Source of the DNA: an uncultured Oscillospiraceae bacterium | Lineage (GTDB): Bacteria > Bacillota > Clostridia > Oscillospirales > Oscillospiraceae | Assembly (NCBI GenBank): GCA_934613505.1 | Contig: CAKTTB010000001.1 | Coordinates: 62,001 to 126,000 of the forward strand | Length of the DNA: 64,000 nucleotides | Direction: 5' to 3' | Shown here: positions 7,156 through 17,177 of the stretch, piece by piece | Numbering within the stretch: the stretch's first letter is position 1 | Layout: every line of letters begins with the position of its first letter | Position numbers and translations under genes: made by a program | The notes under the pieces: model-generated | The model's input: only the letters and a program-made list of their open reading frames with translations | Told to the model about the DNA's origin: nothing | The model's database searches: none

Positions 7156-8430
7156 ATGAGCAACTGTGCAATCGTAGGCATCAACTGGGGTGACGAAGGC
7201 AAGGGCCGCATGGTCGACCTCATCGCGAGAGATTATGATATCGTCTGCCGGTATCAGGGCGGCAACAACGCCGGTCATACCATCGTCAATGAATACGGCA
7301 AATTTGCCCTGCACCTCATCCCCTCCGGCATCTGCCTGCCGGGCGTCGTGAACGTCCTCGGCAACGGCGTCGTCATCGACCTCGAGAGCCTTTGGGGCGA
7401 GATCGAGACCCTGCAGAAGGCCGGCGTGCCGGTCACGCCGGAGAACTTCAAGATCTCCCAGCGCGCGACCATCGTCTTCCCGTACCACCGCGCGCTCGAC
7501 GGTCTGGAGGAAGCGCGTCTGAAGGACAAGAAATACGGCTCCACCCTGCGCGGCATCGCCCCGGTCTATTCCGACAAGTATCAGAAGAAGACCATCATGG
7601 TCGGCGAGCTGCTGTATCCGGAGTATCTGAAGAAGCGTCTGGCCTCCATCCTCGAGTGGAAGAACCTGACCATCCAGAACGTCTACGGCGCCGAACCCTA
7701 CAAGCTTGAGGACATGCTGGCCTGGTGCGATGAATTTGGCTCCAAGCTCGCCCCCTATATCTGCGACACCACCAAGTATCTCTATGACGCCCAGAAGGCC
7801 GGCAAGAACATCATGTTCGAGGCTCAGCTCGGCGCGCTGCGCGATATCGACTTTGGTATCTTCCCGTATACCTCCTCCTCTTCCTCCAATGCCGGCTATG
7901 CCTGCGTCGGCGCGGGCATCCCGGGCAGCCACGTGGACCGCACGGTCGGCATTGTCAAGGCATATTCCACCTGCGTGGGCGAAGGCCCGTTCACGGCGGA
8001 ATGGTTCGGCGAAGAGGCGGAGCAGCTGCGTGTTGCCGGCGGCGAATACGGCGCTTCCACAGGCCGTCCGCGCCGCGTCGGCCCCATCGATCTGGTCGCG
8101 ACCCGCTACGGCTGCCAGATCCAGGGCGCAACGGAGGTCGCGCTCACGAAGCTGGACGTCCTGTCCTATATGAAGGAGATCCCCGTCTGCACGCAGTATG
8201 AAGTAAACGGCGAGAAGACCGACGATTTCCCGTTCACCGCCGTTATCGACGAGGCCAAGCCCGTCCTGACGACCGTCCCCGGCTGGGGCTGCGATATCTC
8301 CGGCGTCCGCAAGTATGAGGATCTGCCGCAGGCTGCCCGCGATTACGTCGAATATGTCGAAAAGGCCATCGGCGTGCATATCAGCTATGTCTCCGTCGGC
8401 GCAGGCCGCGACGAGATCATCTACCGCTAA
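7156..8430 (+). CDS. purA: Adenylosuccinate synthase
   Basis: 424 aa, full length. The GTP loop GINWGDEGKGRMVD is at the N-terminus, followed by GGNNAGHT, and FEAQLGALRDIDFGIFPYTSSS and STGRPRRVGPIDL further on. It condenses IMP and aspartate, using GTP, to adenylosuccinate, the first dedicated step to AMP. AAGGAG precedes the ATG. The gene for the next step, purB, starts 11 nt after the stop, so the two-step IMP-to-AMP route is one operon. Confidence 0.97.
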   Translation: MSNCAIVGINWGDEGKGRMVDLIARDYDIVCRYQGGNNAGHTIVNEYGKFALHLIPSGICLPGVVNVLGNGVVIDLESLWGEIETLQKAGVPVTPENFKISQRATIVFPYHRALDGLEEARLKDKKYGSTLRGIAPVYSDKYQKKTIMVGELLYPEYLKKRLASILEWKNLTIQNVYGAEPYKLEDMLAWCDEFGSKLAPYICDTTKYLYDAQKAGKNIMFEAQLGALRDIDFGIFPYTSSSSSNAGYACVGAGIPGSHVDRTVGIVKAYSTCVGEGPFTAEWFGEEAEQLRVAGGEYGASTGRPRRVGPIDLVATRYGCQIQGATEVALTKLDVLSYMKEIPVCTQYEVNGEKTDDFPFTAVIDEAKPVLTTVPGWGCDISGVRKYEDLPQAARDYVEYVEKAIGVHISYVSVGAGRDEIIYR

Positions 8431-8441
8431 AAGGAGCCGCC

Positions 8442-9857
8442 ATGAAATCGACGTATGAAAGCCCGCTGGCGTCGCGCTACGCGTCGAAGACCATGCTGCA
8501 CCTGTTCTCCCCGGACATGCGCTACGAGACATGGCGCAGGCTCTGGGTGGCGCTGGCGCGGGCCGAGCATAATCTCGGCCTGCCGGTCACGCAGCAGCAG
8601 GTGGACGAGCTGGCCGCCCACGTCAGTCCCATCGACTATGACGTGGTGGCAAAGCGCGAAAAGGAGATCCGGCACGACGTCATGGCGCATATCTACGCCT
8701 ACGGACTGGACGCACCCGGCGCAAAGGGCATCATCCATCTGGGCGCGACGAGCTGCTATGTGACGGACAACGCCGACCTTATCATCTACCGCGAAGCGCT
8801 GCGGTATCTGGAAAACGAGCTAAAGGCCGCCATGCAGAACCTCTGCGCGTTCGCAGATCAGTATGCCTCCATGCCGGCGCTGGCCTATACGCACTACCAG
8901 CCCGCGCAGCTGACGACCATCGGCAAGCGCGCGGCGCTCTGGCTGCAGGATCTGATGCTGGATCTTGAGGAGCTGCAGGATACGCTGCGCGCCATCCGTT
9001 TCCTCGGCTGCCGCGGAACGACCGGCACCGAGGCGAGCTTCGTCGAGCTGTTTGACGGCGACGGCGAAAAGATCGACGAGATGAACCGGCAGATCGCGGC
9101 GGAGTTCGGCTTTGACCGCCTGTATCCCGTCTGCGGCCAGACCTACCCCAGAAAGCTCGACAGCCGCATCCTGAACGTCCTGTCCTCCATCTGCCAGAGT
9201 GCGTGCCGCATGGCGACGGATATCCGCCTGCTGCAGCACGACCGGCAGGTCGAAGAGCCGTTCGAGGAAAAGCAGGTCGGCTCGTCCGCCATGCCGTATA
9301 AGCGCAACCCCATGCGCTGCGAGCGCATCTGCTCGCTCGCGCGCTATGTGATCGCCGACGCGCAGAATGCGCCCATGACTGCCATGACCCAGTGGCTCGA
9401 GCGCACGCTCGACGATTCCGCCAACCGCCGCATCAGCCTGCCGGAGGCGTTCCTCGCGACCGACGGCGTGCTGCGCCTCGTGCAGAACGTCACGAAGGGG
9501 CTGCATGTGAATGAGAAGATCGTGGAGAAGCTCGTCCGGGACTATCTGCCGTTTATCGCGACGGAAAATCTCATGATGGCCGCTGTCAAGCGCGGCGGCG
9601 ACCGCCAGCAGCTGCACGAGATCATCCGAGAGGCGTCGATGGAAGCGACCGCAAAGATGAAAAACGGCGAGAGCTGGGATCTGGTCGCCCAGCTGGCCGC
9701 CCGGCCGGAGTTCGGCATGACCGCCGAAGAGATCCGCGCCGAGCTGGAGCCGTCGCGCTACATTGGCCGCTGCCCGCAGCAGGTAGCCGCCCTGACCGCC
9801 GCCTGCCGCAAGCTGACCGGCACCGGCGCACAGAAGGCGGAAGAGATCACGCTGTGA
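8442..9857 (+). CDS. purB: Adenylosuccinate lyase
   Basis: 471 aa. It belongs to the fumarase/aspartase superfamily: HLGATSCYVTDNADL, the Thr/Ser-rich TGTEASFVELFDGD, and the signature GSSAMPYKRNPMRCE with the catalytic Ser loop. It releases fumarate from adenylosuccinate to give AMP, and also acts on SAICAR. AAAGGAGCCGCC precedes the ATG. It is co-transcribed with purA. Confidence 0.97.
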   Translation: MKSTYESPLASRYASKTMLHLFSPDMRYETWRRLWVALARAEHNLGLPVTQQQVDELAAHVSPIDYDVVAKREKEIRHDVMAHIYAYGLDAPGAKGIIHLGATSCYVTDNADLIIYREALRYLENELKAAMQNLCAFADQYASMPALAYTHYQPAQLTTIGKRAALWLQDLMLDLEELQDTLRAIRFLGCRGTTGTEASFVELFDGDGEKIDEMNRQIAAEFGFDRLYPVCGQTYPRKLDSRILNVLSSICQSACRMATDIRLLQHDRQVEEPFEEKQVGSSAMPYKRNPMRCERICSLARYVIADAQNAPMTAMTQWLERTLDDSANRRISLPEAFLATDGVLRLVQNVTKGLHVNEKIVEKLVRDYLPFIATENLMMAAVKRGGDRQQLHEIIREASMEATAKMKNGESWDLVAQLAARPEFGMTAEEIRAELEPSRYIGRCPQQVAALTAACRKLTGTGAQKAEEITL

Positions 9858-9891
9858 TCGTTAAGGAATACGCGCAGGGGACGGTGATGGG

Positions 9892-10131
9892 ATGAAACTG
9901 AATCAGGCGGTCAGTCTGCGGCTGGCGGAGCTGATGCAGGCACGTTCCATGACGCAGTACCAGCTGTATATGAAAAGCGGCGTGCCGAAATCATCGATCG
10001 GAAATATCATGCACTGCGCGTATGATTCTGTAAAGCTGCGGGTCCTGCATGAGCTGTGTCAGGGCCTTTCCATCGGGCTGCCAGAGTTTTTCGATTCGCC
10101 GCTGTTCGACGAGGAAAATCTGGAGCCTTGA
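9892..10131 (+). CDS. Mini XRE-family regulator 1
   Basis: 79 aa, essentially only a helix-turn-helix: MTQYQLYMKSGVPKSSIGNI is the HTH core, followed by LRVLHELCQGLSIGLPEFFD. It starts 34 nt after purB. Single-domain proteins like this bind operators as dimers. The following gene encodes a second protein of the same size and plan, so they look like a duplicated or interacting pair. There is no clear strong ribosome binding site. The target is unknown, though read-through from purAB is possible. Confidence 0.7.
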   Translation: MKLNQAVSLRLAELMQARSMTQYQLYMKSGVPKSSIGNIMHCAYDSVKLRVLHELCQGLSIGLPEFFDSPLFDEENLEP

Positions 10132-10163
10132 AGTCGCAGAGCGAAACGGATGGAGGCATCACT

Positions 10164-10406
10164 ATGGACACCAGAGAGGCCATTGCACGACGAATCAGGG
10201 AGCTGTGCCGGCAGCGGCAGATCACGCCGAACGGTCTGGCGACGACCTCTGCGGTTCCGCAGGCAACGATCAAAAGCATTCTGAATGGTGAAAGCAAAAA
10301 TCCCGGTACGGTGACGATCAAGAAGCTGTGCGACGGCTTCGAGATCACGCTCGGAGAGTTTTTCTCGACGCCGGAATTTGATGCATTGGAGCAGGAGATC
10401 AAATAA
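10164..10406 (+). CDS. Mini XRE-family regulator 2
   Basis: 80 aa from ATG 10164, with GGAGG 7 nt upstream. HTH core ITPNGLATTSAVPQATIKSI, then VTIKKLCDGFEITLGEFFST. It shares length, layout and the 'G(L/I)xFF' end with the protein encoded 33 nt upstream, so a tandem duplication that has diverged is likely. It is closed by a terminator. Confidence 0.8.
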   Translation: MDTREAIARRIRELCRQRQITPNGLATTSAVPQATIKSILNGESKNPGTVTIKKLCDGFEITLGEFFSTPEFDALEQEIK

Positions 10407-10414
10407 AAGAAAAT

Positions 10415-10448
10415 AACGCGCGTCCGCGATCTTGCGGGCGCGCGTTTT
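10415..10448. terminator. Two-way terminator
   Basis: A long GC stem around 10415-10444 (ACGCGCG.CCGC / GCGG.CGCGCGT) has TTTTGTT on the + side and a T-rich tract on the minus side. It sits between the XRE gene and the end of the liv operon. Two further stems, 10471-10497 and 10503-10522, lie between it and livF and lack clear T runs. Confidence 0.7.
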
Positions 10449-10556
10449 GTTGTGCCGGGGCAGATGAAATCCCCGCCGGCGGATGAGACCGGTGGGGATG
10501 ACCGTCTGCCGGATGGCAGACGCCTTGAGGAGGCATGTTTTGGATACGGAAACGGA

Positions 10557-11270
10557 TTATTTTGCGGTGCCGAGGTAAGCGGCTTTGACCTCTTCGTTGG
10601 CGGCCAGCTCTTCGCCGGGGCCGTCCATGAGGATGGAGCCGGTCTGCATGACATAGGCCCAGTCGGCGATCTTCAGCGCCATGTTCGCGTTCTGCTCGAT
10701 GAGCAAGACCGTGATGCCCTGGCGGTTGATCTCCCGGATGATCTCAAAGATCCCCTTGACGACGATCGGCGCGAGGCCGAGCGACGGCTCGTCCATCATG
10801 ATGAGCTTCGGCCTAGCCATGAGCGCGCGGCCGACGGCCAGCATCTGCTGCTCACCGCCCGAGAGCGTACCCGCCTGCTGCCATTCGCGCTCCTTGAGGC
10901 GCGGGAACAGGTCATAGACGCGGGCAAGGTCGTCGGCAAGGGAATCCTTGCGCAGATACGCGCCGATGCGGAGGTTTTCCTCAACGGTCAGGTTCGAGAA
11001 GACGCGCCGCCCCTCCGGGACGAGCGTGACGCCGCTCGAGACGATCTGGTCGGTCGATTTGCCGATCAGATTTGCGCCGTTTAACAGAATTTCGCCCGAT
11101 CTCGGCTTGACCAGTCCGGCGATGGCCTTCAGCGTGGTCGATTTGCCCGCGCCGTTGGAGCCGATCAGTGTGACGATCTTGCCCTCTTCGACGTTCAGGT
11201 CGATGCCCTTGACGGCCTCGATGCCGCCGTAGGAGACGACCAGATTTTTGATCTCCAGAATGTTACTCAT
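10557..11270 (-). CDS. livF: Branched-chain amino acid ABC transporter, ATP-binding protein LivF
   Basis: 237 aa from ATG 11270. Walker A GSNGAGKST, signature LSGGEQQML, Walker B PKLIMMDEPSLGLAP, H-loop LLIEQNANMA. The GLAPIVV stretch after Walker B and the QNANMAL H-loop region are typical of LivF. It powers the importer with LivG. The start overlaps the livG stop by 8 nt, which indicates translational coupling, and it is the last gene of the operon. Confidence 0.95.
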   Translation of the reverse strand: MSNILEIKNLVVSYGGIEAVKGIDLNVEEGKIVTLIGSNGAGKSTTLKAIAGLVKPRSGEILLNGANLIGKSTDQIVSSGVTLVPEGRRVFSNLTVEENLRIGAYLRKDSLADDLARVYDLFPRLKEREWQQAGTLSGGEQQMLAVGRALMARPKLIMMDEPSLGLAPIVVKGIFEIIREINRQGITVLLIEQNANMALKIADWAYVMQTGSILMDGPGEELAANEEVKAAYLGTAK

Positions 11271-12111
11271 CTTCGTCCACCCCCAGATATGCGTCGATGA
11301 CGCGCTGATCGTTCTGGATCTCGGCCGGGACGCCTGCGGCGATCTGGCGGCCAAAATCAATGACGTAGATCCGGTCAGAGATGTCCATGACGAGGTTCAT
11401 GTGATGCTCAATGAGGAAGATGGTCAGACCGAATGTATCGCGGATGCTGCGGATAAAGTTTGTCAGCTCAATGGTCTCCTGCGGGTTCATGCCGGCGGCC
11501 GGCTCGTCCAGAAGCAGGAGCTTCGGATCGGTCGCCAGCGCGCGGGCGATCTCCAGCCGGCGCTGCTTGCCGTAGGGCAGAGCGGTTGCCAGCTCGTCCT
11601 TGACGTCGTCCAGACCCACGATCTTCAGAAGCTCCAGTGCCCGTTCGCGCTGGGCGGATTCCTCCTTGCGGTTGCCGCGGAAGGTGGCGGAGAAGACGTT
11701 GGACGTGCGGCGCACGTGCATGGCGGTGAGAACGTTTTCGAATACCGTCATGGACTTGAACAGGCGGATATTCTGGAAGGTACGGGCAATGCCGCGCTTC
11801 GTGATGACGTCGGGCGTGTGGGAGACGACGGGCTGGTTCAGATAATCCTGCGCGCCCTCGCCAGCGTAAATCTTTTTCATCTTGCCGCGCGGGTGGTTGC
11901 AGACGATCGGCTCGCCCATAAAGTCCACGCGGCCGTTGGTCGGCTCATAGACGCCGGTGATGCAGTTGAAGGCCGTGGTCTTGCCGGCGCCGTTCGGGCC
12001 GATCAGCGCGACGATCTCGCGGTCATAGACGTCCATCGAAAGGTCATTGACGGCGACGACGCCACCGAACTGCATGGTGACATGCTCAACGTGAAGAACG
12101 GGAGTACTCAT
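11263..12111 (-). CDS. livG: Branched-chain amino acid ABC transporter, ATP-binding protein LivG
   Basis: 282 aa. Walker A GPNGAGKTT, IARTFQNIRLF (the LivG Q-loop signature), Walker B KLLLLDEPAAGMNP, and IFLIEHHMNLVM. It is slightly longer than many LivG proteins because of an insert around residues 68-100 (PRGKMKKIYAGEGAQDYLNQ...). GGGAGGG lies before the ATG. It overlaps livM by 4 nt (ATGA). Confidence 0.95.
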   Translation of the reverse strand: MSTPVLHVEHVTMQFGGVVAVNDLSMDVYDREIVALIGPNGAGKTTAFNCITGVYEPTNGRVDFMGEPIVCNHPRGKMKKIYAGEGAQDYLNQPVVSHTPDVITKRGIARTFQNIRLFKSMTVFENVLTAMHVRRTSNVFSATFRGNRKEESAQRERALELLKIVGLDDVKDELATALPYGKQRRLEIARALATDPKLLLLDEPAAGMNPQETIELTNFIRSIRDTFGLTIFLIEHHMNLVMDISDRIYVIDFGRQIAAGVPAEIQNDQRVIDAYLGVDEDE

Positions 12112-13232
12112 GCCTGTTTCCCTCCCTTCACGGATTTCCTTGTCAATCGTTTGGCGAGGCCCGCGAGCGAGATCTCGCGGTCACCCATGATGCCCTTGCG
12201 GAAGAAGAGGACGACGATCATAATGACGATCGAGAACACGACCATGCGGAAGCCCGTGCGCAGCAGCGGGACCTTGAACGCGCCGACATAGGTTTCGTTG
12301 TCGAGGAACCGCAGCCACCACTCGGAGCAGGCGATGAACAAAAACGAGCCGATGCAGCTGCCGGAGATGGAGCCGATGCCGCCGATGACGACGATCAGCA
12401 GGATCTCATAGGTCATGGCCGATTTGAATGTGTTGGCCTGCACCGTGGTCTGGTACATGGCGAGCAGCGCGCCGGAGATCCCGGCGAAGAACGAGGAGAT
12501 CACGAACGCCATGCGCTTGTGATGGGCAAGATCGATGCCCATGGCTTCGGCGGCGATCTCATCGTCGCGGATGGCCTTGAACGCACGGCCGTAGGTCGAG
12601 TTGATGAGCAGGACGATGACCGCGATGCAGATGCCGACGATCACAAACGGCATAAACGTGTCCGTAAAATACGGGAAGCCGCGCAGCAGCTGCGAGCCGT
12701 TGGTGACGGGCGCGAACGCCTCGAGCTGGACGAGCGCGCGGATGATCTCGGCAAAGCCGAGCGTGGCGATGGCGAGATAGTCACTCTTGAGCTTCAGGAC
12801 GGGCAGGCCGATGAGATATGCCAGACCAGCGGCCAGAAGACCCGCCAGCAGCAAGGACAAAAACACGCCGAGCGCGGTGCCTGCCGTCTGGCCGAGGGCG
12901 TTCTGGAGCGTCTCGGTCAGGGAGAACTTGAGAAGCGGATCATAATACTGATAGACCGTCGAGCGGATGGAGCTGTCAATGTTGATGGCGGCAAAGGCAT
13001 ATGCGCCGACCAGCATGAAGCCCGCCTGTCCGAGGGAGAACAGGCCCGTGAAGCCGTTCAGCAGGTTCATGGAGACCGCGACAAGGGAATAGATCGCGCC
13101 CTTGCGCAGAACGGTCGTCAGCATGATGGGGACGCCGGGGATGCGGTCGAGCAGGAACGCAAGAAGGTAAATGAGCGCAATGCCCGCGATGGTGAGGATG
13201 GACTGCAGCGAGAGGCCTTTTTTCTGTTTCAT
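12108..13232 (-). CDS. livM: Branched-chain amino acid ABC transporter permease LivM
   Basis: About 374 aa. Many membrane helices, with the LivM hallmark GFTGLFSLGQAGFMLVGAYA near the N-terminus and AIRDDEIAAEAMGIDLAHHKRMAF, the loop that contacts the ATPase. The ATG at 13232 follows GAGGTGG. A GTG at 13241 (3 codons longer) is possible. It starts 1-10 nt after the livH stop. Confidence 0.93.
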   Translation of the reverse strand: MKQKKGLSLQSILTIAGIALIYLLAFLLDRIPGVPIMLTTVLRKGAIYSLVAVSMNLLNGFTGLFSLGQAGFMLVGAYAFAAINIDSSIRSTVYQYYDPLLKFSLTETLQNALGQTAGTALGVFLSLLLAGLLAAGLAYLIGLPVLKLKSDYLAIATLGFAEIIRALVQLEAFAPVTNGSQLLRGFPYFTDTFMPFVIVGICIAVIVLLINSTYGRAFKAIRDDEIAAEAMGIDLAHHKRMAFVISSFFAGISGALLAMYQTTVQANTFKSAMTYEILLIVVIGGIGSISGSCIGSFLFIACSEWWLRFLDNETYVGAFKVPLLRTGFRMVVFSIVIMIVVLFFRKGIMGDREISLAGLAKRLTRKSVKGGKQA

Positions 13233-13242
13233 ATCTGCCACC

Positions 13243-14127
13243 TCACACTTTCTCAGTCAGCTTTTCACCGAACAGACCCGTCGGCTTGACGACGAGAATG
13301 ACGATGAGCAGCGCAAACGTGAACGCATCGGAGAACGCCGTCAGCTTCAGGCCTTTGAGAAGGTTCTCGCAGATGCCGATGATGAACGCTCCGATGACAG
13401 CGCCCGGGATCGAACCGATGCCGCCGAAGACGGCCGCGACGAAGGCCTTCAGGCCAGGCATGGCGCCGGAAGACGGAGCAATGGTCGTGTAGTTCGAGAA
13501 GAACAGGAGCGACGCAACTGCGGCCAGCGCGGAGCCAATGATAAAGGTGAAGGAAATGACGGAGTTGATCTTGATTCCCATGAGCTGCGCCGTCTCAAAG
13601 TCCTTGGACGCCGCGCGCATGGCCATGCCGACCTTCGTGCGCTTGATGAGGACGACGAGCGCCACGACGATCACAAGCGTCAGAAGCGGGGTAATGACGG
13701 TCACGCGCTTGGTGGACGCGCCGAGAATGGAGATCGTGTCGGTGATCCACGGCAACTCAGGATACTGCTTCGGGACGCCGCCCGTCACGTAATAGGCGAG
13801 GTTCTGCAGCAGATAGCTCACGCCGATGGCGGAGATCATGACGGACATGCGGGGCGCCTGCCGCAGGGGCTTATATGCGCAGCGCTCCACAGCAAAGCCG
13901 AGGGCGACCGTCAGGACAATGACGACGGGAATGGAAACATACAGCGGCATCGTGGCCGAGAGATAGACCATCATCAGACCGGCGACCATGAAGATATCGC
14001 CGTGCGCGAAGTTGATGAGACGCAGAATGCCGTAAACCATGGTATAGCCGACGGCAATGAGCGCGTACTGGCCGCCTGCGGAAATGCCGGACAGGATATA
14101 GGGCAGCCATTGCTTGATAAAATCCAT
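13243..14127 (-). CDS. livH: Branched-chain amino acid ABC transporter permease LivH
   Basis: 294 aa. Typical LivH start GISAGGQYALIAVGYTMVYGILRLINFAHGD, then LYKPLRQAPRMSVMISAIG-like sequence and AMRAASKDFETAQLMGI as the coupling loop. AGGAGG lies before the ATG. It forms the membrane channel with LivM. A 206-nt gap with two GC-rich hairpins separates it from livJ, so permease levels may be set below those of the binding protein. Confidence 0.94.
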   Translation of the reverse strand: MDFIKQWLPYILSGISAGGQYALIAVGYTMVYGILRLINFAHGDIFMVAGLMMVYLSATMPLYVSIPVVIVLTVALGFAVERCAYKPLRQAPRMSVMISAIGVSYLLQNLAYYVTGGVPKQYPELPWITDTISILGASTKRVTVITPLLTLVIVVALVVLIKRTKVGMAMRAASKDFETAQLMGIKINSVISFTFIIGSALAAVASLLFFSNYTTIAPSSGAMPGLKAFVAAVFGGIGSIPGAVIGAFIIGICENLLKGLKLTAFSDAFTFALLIVILVVKPTGLFGEKLTEKV

Positions 14128-14231
14128 GGGAACCTCCTGTTGATTTGGTTATCGCCATGTCCAAACCGCGAACCGTCCGCATAGGTTATCCAGCAAGACC
14201 AGCTTGGACGCGTCGATAAAAGAATAGGATC

Positions 14232-14300
14232 CATCCGGCAGCGGGTTCGATCGCTGCCGGATGAAATGATGCACCGGCCGGAGGGATTTCCTCCGGCCGG
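14232..14300 (-). promoter_or_regulatory. Paired hairpins between livJ and livH
   Basis: Two perfect stems: CATCCGGCAGCG/CGCTGCCGGATG (14232-14243, 14252-14263) and CCGGCCGGAGG/CCTCCGGCCGG (14274-14284, 14290-14300). Neither has a T run in the minus direction, so RNA stabilisation of the livJ mRNA or partial termination is more likely than full termination. Confidence 0.55.
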
Positions 14301-14333
14301 AAACCATTGTGGTCAGGATTGCGCGGCAGGGGA

Positions 14334-15506
14334 TCAGTCGGCGGACTGGACCTTGTAGAACTGGAACGCGCCGTCGATTGCCTGCTTGATGTAGGCGGTG
14401 CTCTTGACCGCGTCGCCGTTTTCGTCGAAGCTCAGAGAGCCGGTAACGAGATCGACGGACAGACCGGCCAGCGCGTCACGGATGGCGGTGCCATCGGTGG
14501 ACTGCGCCTTTTCGATGGCTGCGACTGCCGCCATGTAGGCGTCGTAGCCGAGAGCGGAGACGGCCGCGACAACGTCGTTGCCGCCGTTGTTGGTCAGGTT
14601 CTGGGAATCACTGTTCAGCCATGCCTTGTAGCCGGTGACAAATTCCTTGGCCAGACCGGACTCGTCATTCTCGTCAAAGAACGTGGAGACGAAGACCTGC
14701 ATGTCGGTGCCGTTCTGTGCGTCGGAGATCGCAGAGTTTTCCCACGTGTCGCCGCCGAGGATGGGGAGGCTGACACCGAGGGCGGAAGCCTGCTCGATGA
14801 TCTGCGGAGCATATGCGATGGCGGACGGAGCGAAGATGACGTCTGCGCCGCCGGCCTTGGCGTTGTTGAGGTATGCGGAGAAGTCAGCCGTGCCTTCGAC
14901 AAAGGTCTCGTCGCCAACGATCTCGCCGCCGGCAGCCTCAAAGGCCTTGACGAAATTCTTGGCGAGGCCGACGGTGTAGTCGTCGCCGAGCATGGACAGG
15001 ACATAGGCCTTCTTGGCACCGAACTCTTCCATGGCGAAGGATGCCATGACGGAACCCTGGAACGGATCGAGGAAGCAGACGCGGAAGTAGTAGTCATTGC
15101 CGGCGGTGACGGCCGCGTTGGTGCAGGAGCAGCCGATGGCCGGGATCTTGGCGTTGGCAAAGTAGGTGCCGGCCGCGATGGAGACGCCGGAGCCGTAGGA
15201 TCCGAGGACGACGGAGACCTTGTCAGCGACGAGCTGCTGCGCGGCGGAGACGGCCTTGTCGGTCGAGGACTGGTTATCCTGAATATCAAGCTCGATCTTG
15301 TATTCCGTGCCATTGATGGTCACGGACGGCTTGACGGAGTTGGCGTACTGGATGCCGAGGACCTCCTGTTTGCCGCCGGCACCGTTGTCGCCGGACTGCG
15401 GCTCGAAGACGCCGATTTTGATCACTTTGGAGCCGCTGGACGCGCAGCCTGTGAACAGGCACAGGACCATGACGGCGGCAAGAAGCAGTGCAAGAATCTT
15501 TTTCAT
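14334..15506 (-). CDS. livJ: Branched-chain amino acid ABC transporter substrate-binding lipoprotein
   Basis: 390 aa from ATG 15506, with AGGAGG upstream. Signal peptide with lipobox LFTGC, so the mature protein is lipid-anchored outside the membrane. The body is a type I periplasmic-binding fold: KIGVFEPQSGDNGAGGKQEVLG at the start and AAAQQLVADKVSVVLGSYGSG-like sequence after it. It captures Leu/Ile/Val or related amino acids; the exact substrate cannot be read from sequence. First gene of the liv operon. Confidence 0.93.
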   Translation of the reverse strand: MKKILALLLAAVMVLCLFTGCASSGSKVIKIGVFEPQSGDNGAGGKQEVLGIQYANSVKPSVTINGTEYKIELDIQDNQSSTDKAVSAAQQLVADKVSVVLGSYGSGVSIAAGTYFANAKIPAIGCSCTNAAVTAGNDYYFRVCFLDPFQGSVMASFAMEEFGAKKAYVLSMLGDDYTVGLAKNFVKAFEAAGGEIVGDETFVEGTADFSAYLNNAKAGGADVIFAPSAIAYAPQIIEQASALGVSLPILGGDTWENSAISDAQNGTDMQVFVSTFFDENDESGLAKEFVTGYKAWLNSDSQNLTNNGGNDVVAAVSALGYDAYMAAVAAIEKAQSTDGTAIRDALAGLSVDLVTGSLSFDENGDAVKSTAYIKQAIDGAFQFYKVQSAD

Positions 15507-15565
15507 AGAATTTTTCCTCCTTCTGTCCACGAGAAAAAAACATCTGTGCGTGAACTTATGGAGAC

Positions 15566-15594
15566 ATTATAGCGACCTCACCTGCAAATTGCAA
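15566..15594 (-). promoter_or_regulatory. Promoter of the liv operon
   Basis: Minus strand TTGCAA (complement 15589-15594), 17-nt spacer, TATAAT (complement 15566-15571). Confidence 0.75.
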
Positions 15595-15689
15595 GAAGAA
15601 AATGACAGAGTTTTCAAAAAAATTCGCGCACAGCGGACAGATGTCTTTTGCAACTTACACAAAACCGGCGTCGGCCGCGCGCGGACGCA

Positions 15690-15725
15690 AAAAAAGCCCC
15701 GCGGCAGATCGCGTCTGCCGCGGGG
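15690..15725 (-). terminator. Terminator of asnA-asnS
   Basis: CCCCGCGGCAGA (15697-15708) and TCTGCCGCGGGG (15714-15725) form a perfect 12-bp stem, followed by T7 on the minus strand. Confidence 0.9.
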
Positions 15726-15739
15726 GTGCGGATGTTTTT

Positions 15740-17134
<1,395 letters not shown>

Positions 17135-17177
17135 GATAAATCGATCCTCTCTGTGATAGTATATAGATGATATTATT

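Noticed and set aside
6985-8532. 515-codon open frame on the - strand
   Set aside because: Antisense to purA and its promoter region.
10471-10522. Two stems as terminator of livF
   Set aside because: No T run in the minus direction; the hairpin at 10415-10448 is the better terminator.
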